A DNA stretch of 64,000 bases. It comes from Pelomonas sp937871895. GTDB lineage: Bacteria > Pseudomonadota > Gammaproteobacteria > Burkholderiales > Burkholderiaceae_C. The stretch lies in assembly GCF_046348265.1 (NCBI RefSeq), contig NZ_JAXMEO010000006.1; one strand, 5' to 3'. Below are positions 36,579-45,192 of the stretch, piece after piece (the stretch's first letter is position 1; every line of letters starts with the position of its first letter). The translations under genes were made by a program, and so were the position numbers. The notes under the pieces are model-generated. The model was not told the DNA's origin and made no database searches. It worked only from the letters and a program-made list of their open reading frames with translations.

Positions 36579-36890
36579 GTGGACCAAGGCACGGCCATCG
36601 TTGCAGTGCTGATCGTGGCCGTGCTGGCCGCGAACCTGCCCTATCTGACGGAGCGCCTGCTCCTTGTCGGCCCTCGCCGTGCGCCCAAGGCCGCGGGTTG
36701 GCGTGTGCTGGAGCTCGTGCTGATGGCGTTGCTGACCTACGGTGTCGGCGCCTTTGCCGAGGCCCGCATCGGGCAGCGGGCGCCCCAGGGCTGGGAGTTC
36801 TATGCCGCCGGGGCCTGCTTGTTCGTGACCCTCGGCTTCCCTGGCTTCGTGTGGCGCTATCTGCGCCGGCACCCCCATGCCGAGTCCTGA
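36579..36890 (+). CDS. DUF2818 family membrane protein
   Basis: The 103-residue product has a hydrophobic N-terminal helix (AIVAVLIVAVLAANLPYL), a second around VLELVLMALLTYGVGAF and a third near the end (AAGACLFVTLGFPGFVW). The family has no known function but, as I recall, its genes lie after nuoN in many betaproteobacteria. The GTG start is 7 bases after nuoN and the end overlaps the NUDIX gene by 14 bases. An accessory role in complex I is inferred from this conserved position only. Confidence 0.75.
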   Translation: MDQGTAIVAVLIVAVLAANLPYLTERLLLVGPRRAPKAAGWRVLELVLMALLTYGVGAFAEARIGQRAPQGWEFYAAGACLFVTLGFPGFVWRYLRRHPHAES

Positions 36891-37455
36891 CGACCACCTC
36901 ATCGAGCGTTGCCAGCGCAGCGACACCGTGTTCGAAGGCAACTTCCTGCACGTCCAGCGTGACCAGGTGGCACTGCCAGATGGCAAGGTCGCGACACGCG
37001 AATTCATCCGCCACCCAGGCGCCGTCATGATCGTGCCGCTGCTTGACGACGGCCGGCTGCTGATGGAGCGCCAGTACCGCTACCCCATGGGCCGCGTGAT
37101 GCTGGAGTTCCCGGCCGGCAAGCTGGATGCGGGCGAACCGCCGTTTGAGTGTGCCGTGCGTGAGCTCGAAGAAGAGACCGGCTATCGCGCACGCGAATGG
37201 GCGCATGCCGGTGTGCTCCACAACGCCATCGCCTATTCCGACGAAGGCATCGAGATCTACTTCGCGCGCGGGCTCAACCCCGGGCGCCAGCACCTGGACG
37301 ATGGCGAGTTCCTCGAACTCGCGCAGCTCTCGGTGTCGGAGCTCGACGCGATGTGTGCCGACGGTCGGGTCACGGATGCCAAGACCTTGATCGGACTGCT
37401 CTGGCTCACACGCTGGCAGCGGGGCGAGTGGGTGCTGAACTGGTTCAAGGCCTGA
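36877..37455 (+). CDS. NUDIX hydrolase, ADP-ribose pyrophosphatase type
   Basis: Such enzymes cleave ADP-ribose and related nucleotide sugars to AMP. The 192-residue product has a full Nudix box at residues 81-103 (GKLDAGE..REL..EETGY) and the upstream RQYRYPMGRVMLEFPAG segment typical of ADP-ribose pyrophosphatases. It overlaps the DUF2818 gene by 14 bases. Linkage with complex I would make sense for clearing NAD breakdown products, but this is inference. The 211 bases after it hold no gene. Confidence 0.88.
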   Translation: MPSPDDHLIERCQRSDTVFEGNFLHVQRDQVALPDGKVATREFIRHPGAVMIVPLLDDGRLLMERQYRYPMGRVMLEFPAGKLDAGEPPFECAVRELEEETGYRAREWAHAGVLHNAIAYSDEGIEIYFARGLNPGRQHLDDGEFLELAQLSVSELDAMCADGRVTDAKTLIGLLWLTRWQRGEWVLNWFKA

Positions 37456-37666
37456 TCGGTCGGCGCGTTGGCCGGCGCCGTTCAGTCCGTCTGGGCTGCA
37501 ACTCATCCCGCATTGCGCCCCGCTGGTCGCATCGCACTGAAAGCGCTGCTCAAACCTGGAAAATGCCGCCCGTGACCTCTGTCGCTGACACGACCGAGCG
37601 CTAATCTCCCCACATCCTGCCCCGGCCGCATTCCCTGCCTCGGCCGCCAATTCCGGAGTCAAGCCC

Positions 37667-38869
37667 ATGACGCTTACCGCCCTGGTGAGAAGCCAGCCCC
37701 ATACCTTTGCCGGACGCGCTCGTCCGTGGGCCATCGCCGTGACCGTGGCGCTCGCGCTCGCCGCCTGTGGCGGCGGCAAGAAGGACGCCGCCGCCGACAA
37801 GGACGTCAAGGCCAAGCCCGCGCTGCTGATCGCGCCTGAGGACGTGCGGGCCGTCAGTCAGAGTGGCTTGATCGGAGCCCCCGTCATCACCGGCGCCATC
37901 CAGCCGGCACGCCGGGCCGATCTGCGCGCTGAAGTTGCCGCCATCGTGCTCCAGGTCGCCAAGGACAACGGCGAGCGTGTGCGCCAGGGCGACCTCATCA
38001 TCCGCCTCGACGCCACCGCCATCCGCGACAGCCTCACCTCGGCTGAAGAAGCGCTGCGCGCTGCCCAGCAAAGCTTTGAGCAGACCGAGCGCGTGCTGAC
38101 CCGTCAGCGCACCCTCAACCAGCAGGGCATGACCTCGATGCAAGCCCTGGAAGACGCCGAAGTGCGCCGCAATTCGGCCCAGAGCGAGCTGGCCGCCGCC
38201 AAGGCGCGCGTCGTCACCGCCCGCCAGCAGGTTTCGCGCACCGAGGTGCGGGCGCCGTTCGATGGCGTGGTCAGCGAGCGCAAGGTCTCGGTTGGCGACA
38301 CCGTCCAGGTCGGCCGCGAACTGGTCAAGGTCATCGACCCCGCTTCCATGCGCTTCGAGGGTCAGGTCTCGGCCGACCGGCTGGGTGAACTCAAGATCGG
38401 CCAGGCGGTCTCCTTCCGTGTCAATGGCTTTGGCGATGTCGAGTACCGCGGCAAGCTGGCGCGCATCGACGCCGCTGCCAATGCCACCACCCGCCAGGTC
38501 GAGCTGATCGCCAGCTTCGACCAGCCGGCCAAGGCGCCGCAGGTGGCCGGCCTGTACGCCGAAGGCCGTGTCGAGAGCGCCGACCGTCGCGCGCTGGTGC
38601 TGGCGGAAGGCTCGGTCCAGCGCCAGGGCGACAGCGCCTTCGTCTGGAAGATCGCCGGCAGCCAGCTCAAGAAGGTCAATGTCACCTTGGGTGAACGCGA
38701 CGAGCGCCGGGGCGAGGTGGTCATCACCTCGGGCCTGGCGCTGGGTGATGAGGTGCTGCGTGCACCCACCGGCAGCCTCAGCGACAACGCCGCCGTGGTT
38801 CGCGTCAAGCCGGGCTCCGGCGCTGCCTCGGGTGTGGCTGCCGCGCCTGTCGTGGCTGCCAGCAAGTAA
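37667..38869 (+). CDS. RND efflux system periplasmic adaptor lipoprotein
   Basis: The 400-residue membrane-fusion protein links an RND permease to an outer-membrane channel. It has a lipobox LAAC with lipid-bearing C34, a biotinyl-lipoyl half-motif (GERVRQGDLIIRLD), a coiled-coil hairpin (about residues 115-195), the second half-motif (TEVRAPFDGVVSERKVSVGD) and beta-barrel domains. The start follows GGAG. It lies 30 bases before the permease gene. No regulator is adjacent. Confidence 0.92.
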   Translation: MTLTALVRSQPHTFAGRARPWAIAVTVALALAACGGGKKDAAADKDVKAKPALLIAPEDVRAVSQSGLIGAPVITGAIQPARRADLRAEVAAIVLQVAKDNGERVRQGDLIIRLDATAIRDSLTSAEEALRAAQQSFEQTERVLTRQRTLNQQGMTSMQALEDAEVRRNSAQSELAAAKARVVTARQQVSRTEVRAPFDGVVSERKVSVGDTVQVGRELVKVIDPASMRFEGQVSADRLGELKIGQAVSFRVNGFGDVEYRGKLARIDAAANATTRQVELIASFDQPAKAPQVAGLYAEGRVESADRRALVLAEGSVQRQGDSAFVWKIAGSQLKKVNVTLGERDERRGEVVITSGLALGDEVLRAPTGSLSDNAAVVRVKPGSGAASGVAAAPVVAASK

Positions 38870-38899
38870 GCCAGCAGCCAAGCCCGTAAGGAGAACCGC

Positions 38900-41800
38900 A
38901 TGTTCCTCTCCAACTTCAGCATCAGCCGGCCCGTGGCGACCGTGGTCGTCATCATCGGCCTGATGCTGGTGGGCCTCTTGGCGCTGTCCAAGCTCAAGGT
39001 CAACCAGTTCCCCGAGGTCGAGCCGCCCGTGCTCGTCATCAACATCCCTTACCCCGGCGCGTCTCCCGAGACCGTCGAGCGCGAGGTCGTCAACCGCATC
39101 GAGAAGGCACTGCAGAGCATCTCGGGCGTGGACCGCTCGCAATCCACTTCGCGTGAGGGCAGTGCCACCATCGTCCTGATCTTCGACTTCTCGAAGAACA
39201 TGATCGAAGCCGCCGACGAGGTGCGCAATGCCATCGCCTCGGTGCGCTACAAGCTGCCCACCGAGATCCGCGAGCCCATCATCAACCGGGCCGACCCGGG
39301 CGCCCAGCCCATCCTGCAGCTCTCGCTGTCCAGCAGCAAGCAGAGCCATGCGCAACTCAGCCGCATGGCGGAGGACCAACTGGCCGAGCGCTTCCGCGGC
39401 ATCCCCGGCGTGTCGGTCGTCAATGTGAACGGCGCGCTGCGCCGCGAGCTGTCCATCCTGCTGCGTGCCGAAAAGCTGCGCGAGTTCGGCGTCTCGGTCA
39501 CCGAGGTGACCAATGCCGTGCGCGCCCAGAACACCACCGCACCGGTGGGCAAGGTGCGTGGCGAGCTGGAGGACCAAAGCATCCGCCTGCTGGGCCGGCT
39601 GGAAAGCCCGTCCGAGTTCGAGCAGATGATCATCAAGCGCCGGGGCACCGACGTCGTGCGCCTGGGTCAGGTCGCCGAGGTCAAGGACGGCTTTGCCGAG
39701 ATGACCGGCTACAGCCTGCGCAATGGCCGCCCCAACGTCGGCCTGAACATCACCCGCTCGCGCGATGCGTCCACGGTCAGCGTCGCCACCGAAGCCCGCA
39801 AGCTGGTGGAAGAGATCCGCAAGGAACTGCCCGAAGGCACCATCCTCGACATCACCCAGGACGGCGGCAAGGACGCCGAGAACAGCCTGCACAACGTCAC
39901 CCATGCGCTGTTCTTCGGCGCCGGTTTGACGATCTTCGTGGTCTACGCCTTCCTGAATAGCTGGCGCTCCACCCTCATCACCGCGCTCAGCCTGCCCACG
40001 TCGGTGCTGGCGGCCTTCATCGCTGTCTGGCTGATGGGCTTCTCGCTCAACTTCATGAGCCTGCTCGGCCTCTCGCTCGCCATCGGCGTGCTGATCGACG
40101 ACGCCATCGTCGTGCGGGAGAACATCGTGCGGCATATGGAGCGCGGCAGTGACCGCGTCACCGCCGCCCGCGAGGGCACGGCTGAGATCGGCCTGGCGGT
40201 GGCCGCCACGACCTTTGCCATCGTGGCCGTGTTCGTGCCCGTGGCCTTCATGGGCAATGGGCCGGGCCAGTGGTTCAAGCCCTTCGCCCTCACCGTCGTC
40301 GCCTCGGTCGTCGTGTCCCTGCTGATCAGCTTCACGCTCGACCCGATGCTGTCGGCCTACTGGGGCGACCCCCCGGGCTACCACCACGCCGAGAAGCGAG
40401 GCATCAGCAAGGTGCTGGCGCGCTTCAACGCGTGGTTCGACGGCGTCGCCAACAGCTATGGCCACGTCATCGCCTGGGCGCTGCACCATCGGCGCTGGAT
40501 GACGGCCTTTGCGGTGGCCAGCTTCTTCGCCGCCATCGGCCTGCAGATCGTGGCCGGGGGCTCCAGCTTCCTGCCGCAGGCGGACGCCGGCTTCCTGGCC
40601 GTCGAGGTGCGCGCTCCGGCGTCCAGCAGCCTCGACTACGCCAAGCTCAAGCTCGACGCCGCTGCTGCGCTGGCCTCCACCATGCCCGAGACCAAGGCCA
40701 CGTCGGCCTACCCCAATGCCAGCGGCGGCCGGGTCTATGTGGACATTGGCGACAGCACGTCCCGCAAGCGCTCCGCGGCCGAGGTGGCCAAGGACCTGCG
40801 CGAGCGCTTGGGCCGCCTGGTCGGCGCCGAGTACGTCGTGCTCGACGATCTCAACAACGGTGCCCAGAAGCCCATCCAGATCCGCTTCTATGGCACCGAC
40901 ACGCGCAAGCTCCAGGAGCTGACGCAGGCCTTCGTCAAGACCATGCAGGGCATCAAGGGCGCGGTGGATGTGGGCTATTCCGAGCAGGACCCGCAGAACG
41001 AGCTGCAGATCGAAATGGACCGCGGCCTCGCGAACCAGCTCGGCATCTCGGTCAACGATGCCGCCCAGGCGCTGCGCGTGGCCTTTGCCGGCGTGGAAGT
41101 GGGCGACTGGGTGGACCCCACCGGCGAAGCGCGTGACGTGGCCGTGCGCCTGCACCCGGCTGACCGGGTGGACGCCGCCAACATCGAGCGCCTGCCGATT
41201 GCCGTTTCGGGCACCAACCGCATGGTGCCGCTGGATCAGATCGCCACCGTCACCATGGGCAAGGGCCCGGGCCAGATCCAGCACGCAGACGGCAAGCGCA
41301 CCATCACGGTCAGCGCCAATGCCCAAGGCCGCTCGCCCGGCGAGATCACGGCCGAGGCCCAGAAGCTGGCCAAGTCCATCGACTTCCCGCCCGGCTTCGG
41401 CATCGAGCTGGCCGGCTCCGCGCGGGATCAGCAGATCGTCTTCACGGCCATGATCACGGCGCTGCTCAGCGGCATCGCCCTGATGTACTTCGTGCTGGTC
41501 ATCCAGTTCAACAGCTTCAGTGCACCGCTGGCCGTGATGCTCTCGCTGCCCCTCAGCCTCTTCGGCGTGGTGGTGGCGCTGATCCTCACGCGCGGCACGC
41601 TCAACCTGATGAGCCTGATCGGCGTGATCATGCTGATGGGTCTGGTGGCCAAGAACGCCATCTTGCTTCTCGACGCCACGCGTCAGGAAGAGGCCGCCGG
41701 CATCGACCGCGAAGAGGCCCTGATGCACGCCGGCCGCAAGCGCTTCCGTCCCATCCTGATGACGACGTTTGCGCTGATCGCCGGCATGATGCCCGTCGCC

Positions 41801-42112
41801 ATTGGCGTGGGGGAGGGCGGCGAGTTCTACCGCCCCATGGCCGTGGCCATCATCGGCGGCACCATCACCTCGACGCTGCTGACGCTGCTGGTCGTCCCGA
41901 CCTTCTACGACAGCATCGAGATCGCGCGTGACCGGGCGATTGCCAAGTTCCGCCGCCGCGTGCCGCGCTTCACGGCCTTCGGGGCCTTCGTGATGACCTT
42001 GCTCGAAGCGGTGCTGACCCTCGTGCTGGTGCGCTTCGTGTGGCGCAGCTTGGTCTGGGCGGTGCGCCTGGCGACTGGCCGTCGCCCGCCTACAGCACCC
42101 GCCCTGGGTTGA
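38900..42112 (+). CDS. RND efflux permease, HAE1 type
   Basis: This 1070-residue inner-membrane proton antiporter exports drugs or other hydrophobic compounds. It has the N-terminal helix MFLSNFSISRPVATVVV, two large periplasmic loops, and the proton-relay pair D400-D401 in GVLIDDAIVVREN (AcrB D407-D408). Past the usual twelfth helix lies an extra hydrophobic stretch at about residues 1025-1060 (GAFVMTLLEAVLTLVLVRF). No outer-membrane channel gene is adjacent, so it probably uses one encoded elsewhere. Its end overlaps the convergent FAD-oxidase gene by 23 bases. Confidence 0.93.
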   Translation: MFLSNFSISRPVATVVVIIGLMLVGLLALSKLKVNQFPEVEPPVLVINIPYPGASPETVEREVVNRIEKALQSISGVDRSQSTSREGSATIVLIFDFSKNMIEAADEVRNAIASVRYKLPTEIREPIINRADPGAQPILQLSLSSSKQSHAQLSRMAEDQLAERFRGIPGVSVVNVNGALRRELSILLRAEKLREFGVSVTEVTNAVRAQNTTAPVGKVRGELEDQSIRLLGRLESPSEFEQMIIKRRGTDVVRLGQVAEVKDGFAEMTGYSLRNGRPNVGLNITRSRDASTVSVATEARKLVEEIRKELPEGTILDITQDGGKDAENSLHNVTHALFFGAGLTIFVVYAFLNSWRSTLITALSLPTSVLAAFIAVWLMGFSLNFMSLLGLSLAIGVLIDDAIVVRENIVRHMERGSDRVTAAREGTAEIGLAVAATTFAIVAVFVPVAFMGNGPGQWFKPFALTVVASVVVSLLISFTLDPMLSAYWGDPPGYHHAEKRGISKVLARFNAWFDGVANSYGHVIAWALHHRRWMTAFAVASFFAAIGLQIVAGGSSFLPQADAGFLAVEVRAPASSSLDYAKLKLDAAAALASTMPETKATSAYPNASGGRVYVDIGDSTSRKRSAAEVAKDLRERLGRLVGAEYVVLDDLNNGAQKPIQIRFYGTDTRKLQELTQAFVKTMQGIKGAVDVGYSEQDPQNELQIEMDRGLANQLGISVNDAAQALRVAFAGVEVGDWVDPTGEARDVAVRLHPADRVDAANIERLPIAVSGTNRMVPLDQIATVTMGKGPGQIQHADGKRTITVSANAQGRSPGEITAEAQKLAKSIDFPPGFGIELAGSARDQQIVFTAMITALLSGIALMYFVLVIQFNSFSAPLAVMLSLPLSLFGVVVALILTRGTLNLMSLIGVIMLMGLVAKNAILLLDATRQEEAAGIDREEALMHAGRKRFRPILMTTFALIAGMMPVAIGVGEGGEFYRPMAVAIIGGTITSTLLTLLVVPTFYDSIEIARDRAIAKFRRRVPRFTAFGAFVMTLLEAVLTLVLVRFVWRSLVWAVRLATGRRPPTAPALG

Positions 42113-43496
42113 GGAGATTGAGCGGGTCCAGCGCCCGCTTGATCGTGTGCATCAGCGCCAGGGCCGTTGGGTCCTTGCGCCTTGCCAGTTCCTCGCGCTT
42201 GAGCCGGCCAATGCCGTGCTCGGCCGAGATCGAGCCGCCGGCCAGCTGCACGGCGTCGTAGACGATCTCGTTGATCGCCGCCTCGTGTGTGGCCAGGAAG
42301 GCCGCAGCATCCACCCCTGCCGGCGCCTGCACGTTGTAGTGCAGGTTGCCGTCTCCCAGGTGCCCGAAGTCGATCAGCCGCGCGCCTGGCGCGTGGCGCA
42401 GCACCAAGTCGTCCACGCGCGCCACAAAGTCCGGGATCGCCGAGACGGGCAACGCAATGTCGTGCTTGATGTTGAGCCCGGCTTGCGCCTGTGCCATGGG
42501 GATGGACTCACGCAGCTGCCACATGCCGCGCGCCTGTTGAACGTTCTGCGCCACGGCGGCGTCGTCGGCCAGGTCCTGCATCAGGGCTTCTTCGAGCATG
42601 GCCTCCAGGCCGGTCTGTGCCGCCGTGGTGCCCACGCTGCTGGACAGCTCGATCAGCACCGTCCAAGACGGTGTGCCCAGCGGGCGGGGGACCAGCGGCA
42701 GTTGCTCGCCCACCAGGGCCATGGACTCGGCATTCATCACTTCAAAGCCTGTCAGCCCATCGTGCAGCCGCTGCCGTGCCAAACGCAGCAGCGCGAGGCA
42801 AGCGGTCAATGACGGACAGGCCACCAGGGCCGTGCTGCGCGCTGCTGGCGCGGGGTAGAGCTTGATCGTCGCGGCCGTGATGATGCCCAGCGTGCCCTCG
42901 CTGCCGATGAAGAGGTCACGCAGGTCGTAGCCCGTGTTGTCCTTGCGCAGGCCCGAGAGGCCGTGCCAGATCTCGCCCTGCGGCGTCACCACCTCCAGCC
43001 CGAGGCACAGCTCGCGCGCATTGCCGTAGCGCAGCACCTGGGTGCCGCCGGCGTTGGTGGCCAGGTTGCCGCCGAGCGTGCAGCTGCCCTCGGCCGCCAG
43101 GCTCAGCGGCAGCAGCAAGCCGCTTTGGGCGGCTGCGGCTTGCAGGTCGGCCAGCACGCAGCCGGCTTCGGCGGTGAGACTGAGGTTGTCGGCATCGACG
43201 CGGCGCAGCTCACGCAGTCGCTGCAGGCTCAGTACGAGCTGGGTGCCGGTGTCGTCGGGCGTCGAGCCGCCCACCAGGCCGGTATTGCCGCCTTGCGGCA
43301 CGATGGGCACACGCCATTCGGTGCAGAGCTGGACTGTGCGCGCCACTTCCTCGGTCGTGGCCGGCCGGGCCACGGCGATGGCGCGGCCCGGGTAGCGTTT
43401 GCGCCAGTCGGTCTCGTAGCTGGAGAGCCCATCCGCCGGCAGGGCGCCCTTGGGGCCCAGCAGCGCGCGCAGGGCTTGATGGAAGGGCGTCGGCAT
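42090..43496 (-). CDS. FAD-binding oxidoreductase, GlcD/D-lactate dehydrogenase type
   Basis: The 468-residue flavoprotein has an N-terminal FAD-binding PCMH domain (VPQGGNTGLVGGSTPDD, GTQVLRYGNARELCLGLEVV, FIGSEGTLGIITAATI) and a C-terminal FAD-oxidase domain ending in DPLNLLNPGRVL. The HLGDGNLHYNVQ motif supplies likely metal and substrate histidines. Substrate may be D-2-hydroxyglutarate, glycolate or D-lactate; the sequence alone does not decide. It lies 3 bases after a DUF2069 gene. Confidence 0.88.
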   Translation of the reverse strand: MPTPFHQALRALLGPKGALPADGLSSYETDWRKRYPGRAIAVARPATTEEVARTVQLCTEWRVPIVPQGGNTGLVGGSTPDDTGTQLVLSLQRLRELRRVDADNLSLTAEAGCVLADLQAAAAQSGLLLPLSLAAEGSCTLGGNLATNAGGTQVLRYGNARELCLGLEVVTPQGEIWHGLSGLRKDNTGYDLRDLFIGSEGTLGIITAATIKLYPAPAARSTALVACPSLTACLALLRLARQRLHDGLTGFEVMNAESMALVGEQLPLVPRPLGTPSWTVLIELSSSVGTTAAQTGLEAMLEEALMQDLADDAAVAQNVQQARGMWQLRESIPMAQAQAGLNIKHDIALPVSAIPDFVARVDDLVLRHAPGARLIDFGHLGDGNLHYNVQAPAGVDAAAFLATHEAAINEIVYDAVQLAGGSISAEHGIGRLKREELARRKDPTALALMHTIKRALDPLNLLNPGRVL

Positions 43497-43499
43497 GGC

Positions 43500-43892
43500 T
43501 CAGGCCGTCTTGGCCGCCCTCAGGCGCTGGCGCACCTGCATCGAGCAGCCGACAAAAATCAACACGCTGAGCCCCGCCTCGCCCACGGCCAGCCAGCGGC
43601 CGATGCCGGGCTCGGCACCCATGCGGACCAGTCCTTCTGCGGCATAGAGCCATACAAAGAGACTCACCCAGCGGTAGGTGTAGAGCCGGTAACGCCACAG
43701 GCCGGCCAACGGCAAGAGCAAGGGCAGGGCTTTGACTGCGAGCGTCCCGCGCCCGGTGGGCGCCAGCCAGGTCTCCCAGGCCAGGCACAGGACGAACAGC
43801 GCCAAAGTGCCGCCCAGCGCCAAGCTGCGCGAGAGGCGCTCCGCAGCGCTGGCCTGGGTGCGTGGGCTGGAGGCAGGCAACATGACTGGCAT
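43500..43892 (-). CDS. DUF2069 family membrane protein
   Basis: The 130-residue protein has about four membrane helices (GGTLALFVLCLAWETWLA, LAVKALPLLLPLAGLWRY, SLFVWLYAAEGLV, LSVLIFVGC). The pattern LPLLLPLAGLWRYRLYTYRWVS is the DUF2069 core; function is unknown. The start is uncertain: ATG at 43892 or 43883. The former is only 10 bases from the start of the divergent yihY gene, so promoters must overlap coding sequence. Confidence 0.75.
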   Translation of the reverse strand: MPVMLPASSPRTQASAAERLSRSLALGGTLALFVLCLAWETWLAPTGRGTLAVKALPLLLPLAGLWRYRLYTYRWVSLFVWLYAAEGLVRMGAEPGIGRWLAVGEAGLSVLIFVGCSMQVRQRLRAAKTA

Positions 43893-43902
43893 CATAGAAG
43901 CC

Positions 43903-45192
43903 ATGCCTGAAGCCCTTTCCGATGCCGCCGAGCGGCCGCTGTCGCGCAATCCGGTCGTCTTTGCACGCAACTTCCTGGCCGATCTGCTGGCCTGGCCGTG
44001 GATGCAGACCCTGGCCACCTTCCGCCAGCGCTTCCGCGAAGAGCGCCTGGGCCTCACGGCCGGCAGCCTGACCTTCACGACCCTGATCTCCCTGGTGCCT
44101 TTGCTGACGGTGGCGCTGGCGCTCTTCACGGCCTTCCCGATGTTCAGCAAGTTCCAGGGCGCGCTGCAGGAGTACTTCCTCAAGAGCCTGATTCCCGACA
44201 ACATCGCCAAGCCCGTGTTGGCCTCGCTGACGCAGTTTGCGACCAAGGCCAATCGCTTGGGCGCTGTGGGCCTGATCCTGCTGGTCGTCTCGGCCTTGGC
44301 GCTGATGCTGACCATCGACCGCACGCTCAACAGCATCTGGCGCGTCACACGGCCCCGGCCCATCGCGCAGCGCGTGCTCGTGTACTGGGCCGCCCTGACG
44401 CTTGGGCCCTTGGTGCTCGGGGCCAGCCTCACGGGCACCAGCTATGCCATCAGCGCCAGCCAGGGCTATCTCGATCGATTGCCCAGCGGCCTCTCGACCT
44501 TGCTGGACGGTGCCGAGGTGCTGCTGCTGGCCGGCGCCATCGCGGGCCTCTTCCACTACGTGCCCAACACCCACGTGCGCTGGCGCCATGCCTTCATCGG
44601 CGGCGCCTTTGTCGGCCTTGGGTTTGCCATCGCCAAGGCCTTGCTGGCCTGGTATGTGAAGAAGGTGCCGACGCTTTCCACCGTCTATGGCGCCTTTGCC
44701 ACCGTGCCCATCTTCCTGATCTGGATTTATCTCGGCTGGGTGATCGTGCTGCTGGGGGGCATCCTGGCGGCCAATGCGCCGGCGCTGATGGGGCGGCTGC
44801 ACCTGCGGCCCGCCACGCCGGGCCAGCCGTTTGCCGTGGCGCTGGAAGCCCTGCGCGCGCTGTGGGCGGCGCGCCAGCGCGGCGGCCAGGGCCTGAGCCA
44901 GTTGCGCTTGGCCTATGCGCTGCGGGTGGACCCGCTGCAGCTCAGCCCCGTGCTGGAGACCCTGGTGGGCCTCGACCTGATCGGCTGTCTCGAAGAAGAA
45001 GGCGCCCAGCGCCTGGTGTTGCTCGGTGACCCTGCCGAGACGCCGGCGGCCCCATTGATCGGCGCCTTGCTGCTGGAGCGGCAGGGCGTGCGTGAGGAGC
45101 TCTGGCGTCGCAGCGACTGGGCGCGCCTCAAGCTGGCCGACTTACTGGGGCTTGAAGCCAGCGGCCTTCATGATGCCGGCCCAGGTGGCTGA
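43903..45192 (+). CDS. yihY: YihY/BrkB family inner membrane protein
   Basis: The 429-residue protein has a six-helix YihY domain (about residues 50-300: RLGLTAGSLTFTTLISLVPLLTVALALF, RHAFIGGAFVGLGFAIAKALLAWYV, IFLIWIYLGWVIVLLGGILAAN) followed by a cytoplasmic winged-helix-like tail (about 330-429). The family was once misnamed RNase BN; its function is unknown. The end overlaps the convergent Bug gene by 51 bases. Confidence 0.88.
   Translation: MPEALSDAAERPLSRNPVVFARNFLADLLAWPWMQTLATFRQRFREERLGLTAGSLTFTTLISLVPLLTVALALFTAFPMFSKFQGALQEYFLKSLIPDNIAKPVLASLTQFATKANRLGAVGLILLVVSALALMLTIDRTLNSIWRVTRPRPIAQRVLVYWAALTLGPLVLGASLTGTSYAISASQGYLDRLPSGLSTLLDGAEVLLLAGAIAGLFHYVPNTHVRWRHAFIGGAFVGLGFAIAKALLAWYVKKVPTLSTVYGAFATVPIFLIWIYLGWVIVLLGGILAANAPALMGRLHLRPATPGQPFAVALEALRALWAARQRGGQGLSQLRLAYALRVDPLQLSPVLETLVGLDLIGCLEEEGAQRLVLLGDPAETPAAPLIGALLLERQGVREELWRRSDWARLKLADLLGLEASGLHDAGPGG

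Noticed and set aside
33557..36598. A 1013-codon open frame antisense to nuoM and nuoN
   Set aside because: It mirrors conserved membrane proteins and is His/Gln/Asp-rich with no domain; a shadow frame.
37601..41728. A 1375-codon open frame antisense to the RND efflux genes
   Set aside because: Composition (His, Gln, Asp, Gly, Ala-rich) is typical of the frame opposite GC-rich coding sequence; no motif or signal is present and both plus-strand genes are clear.
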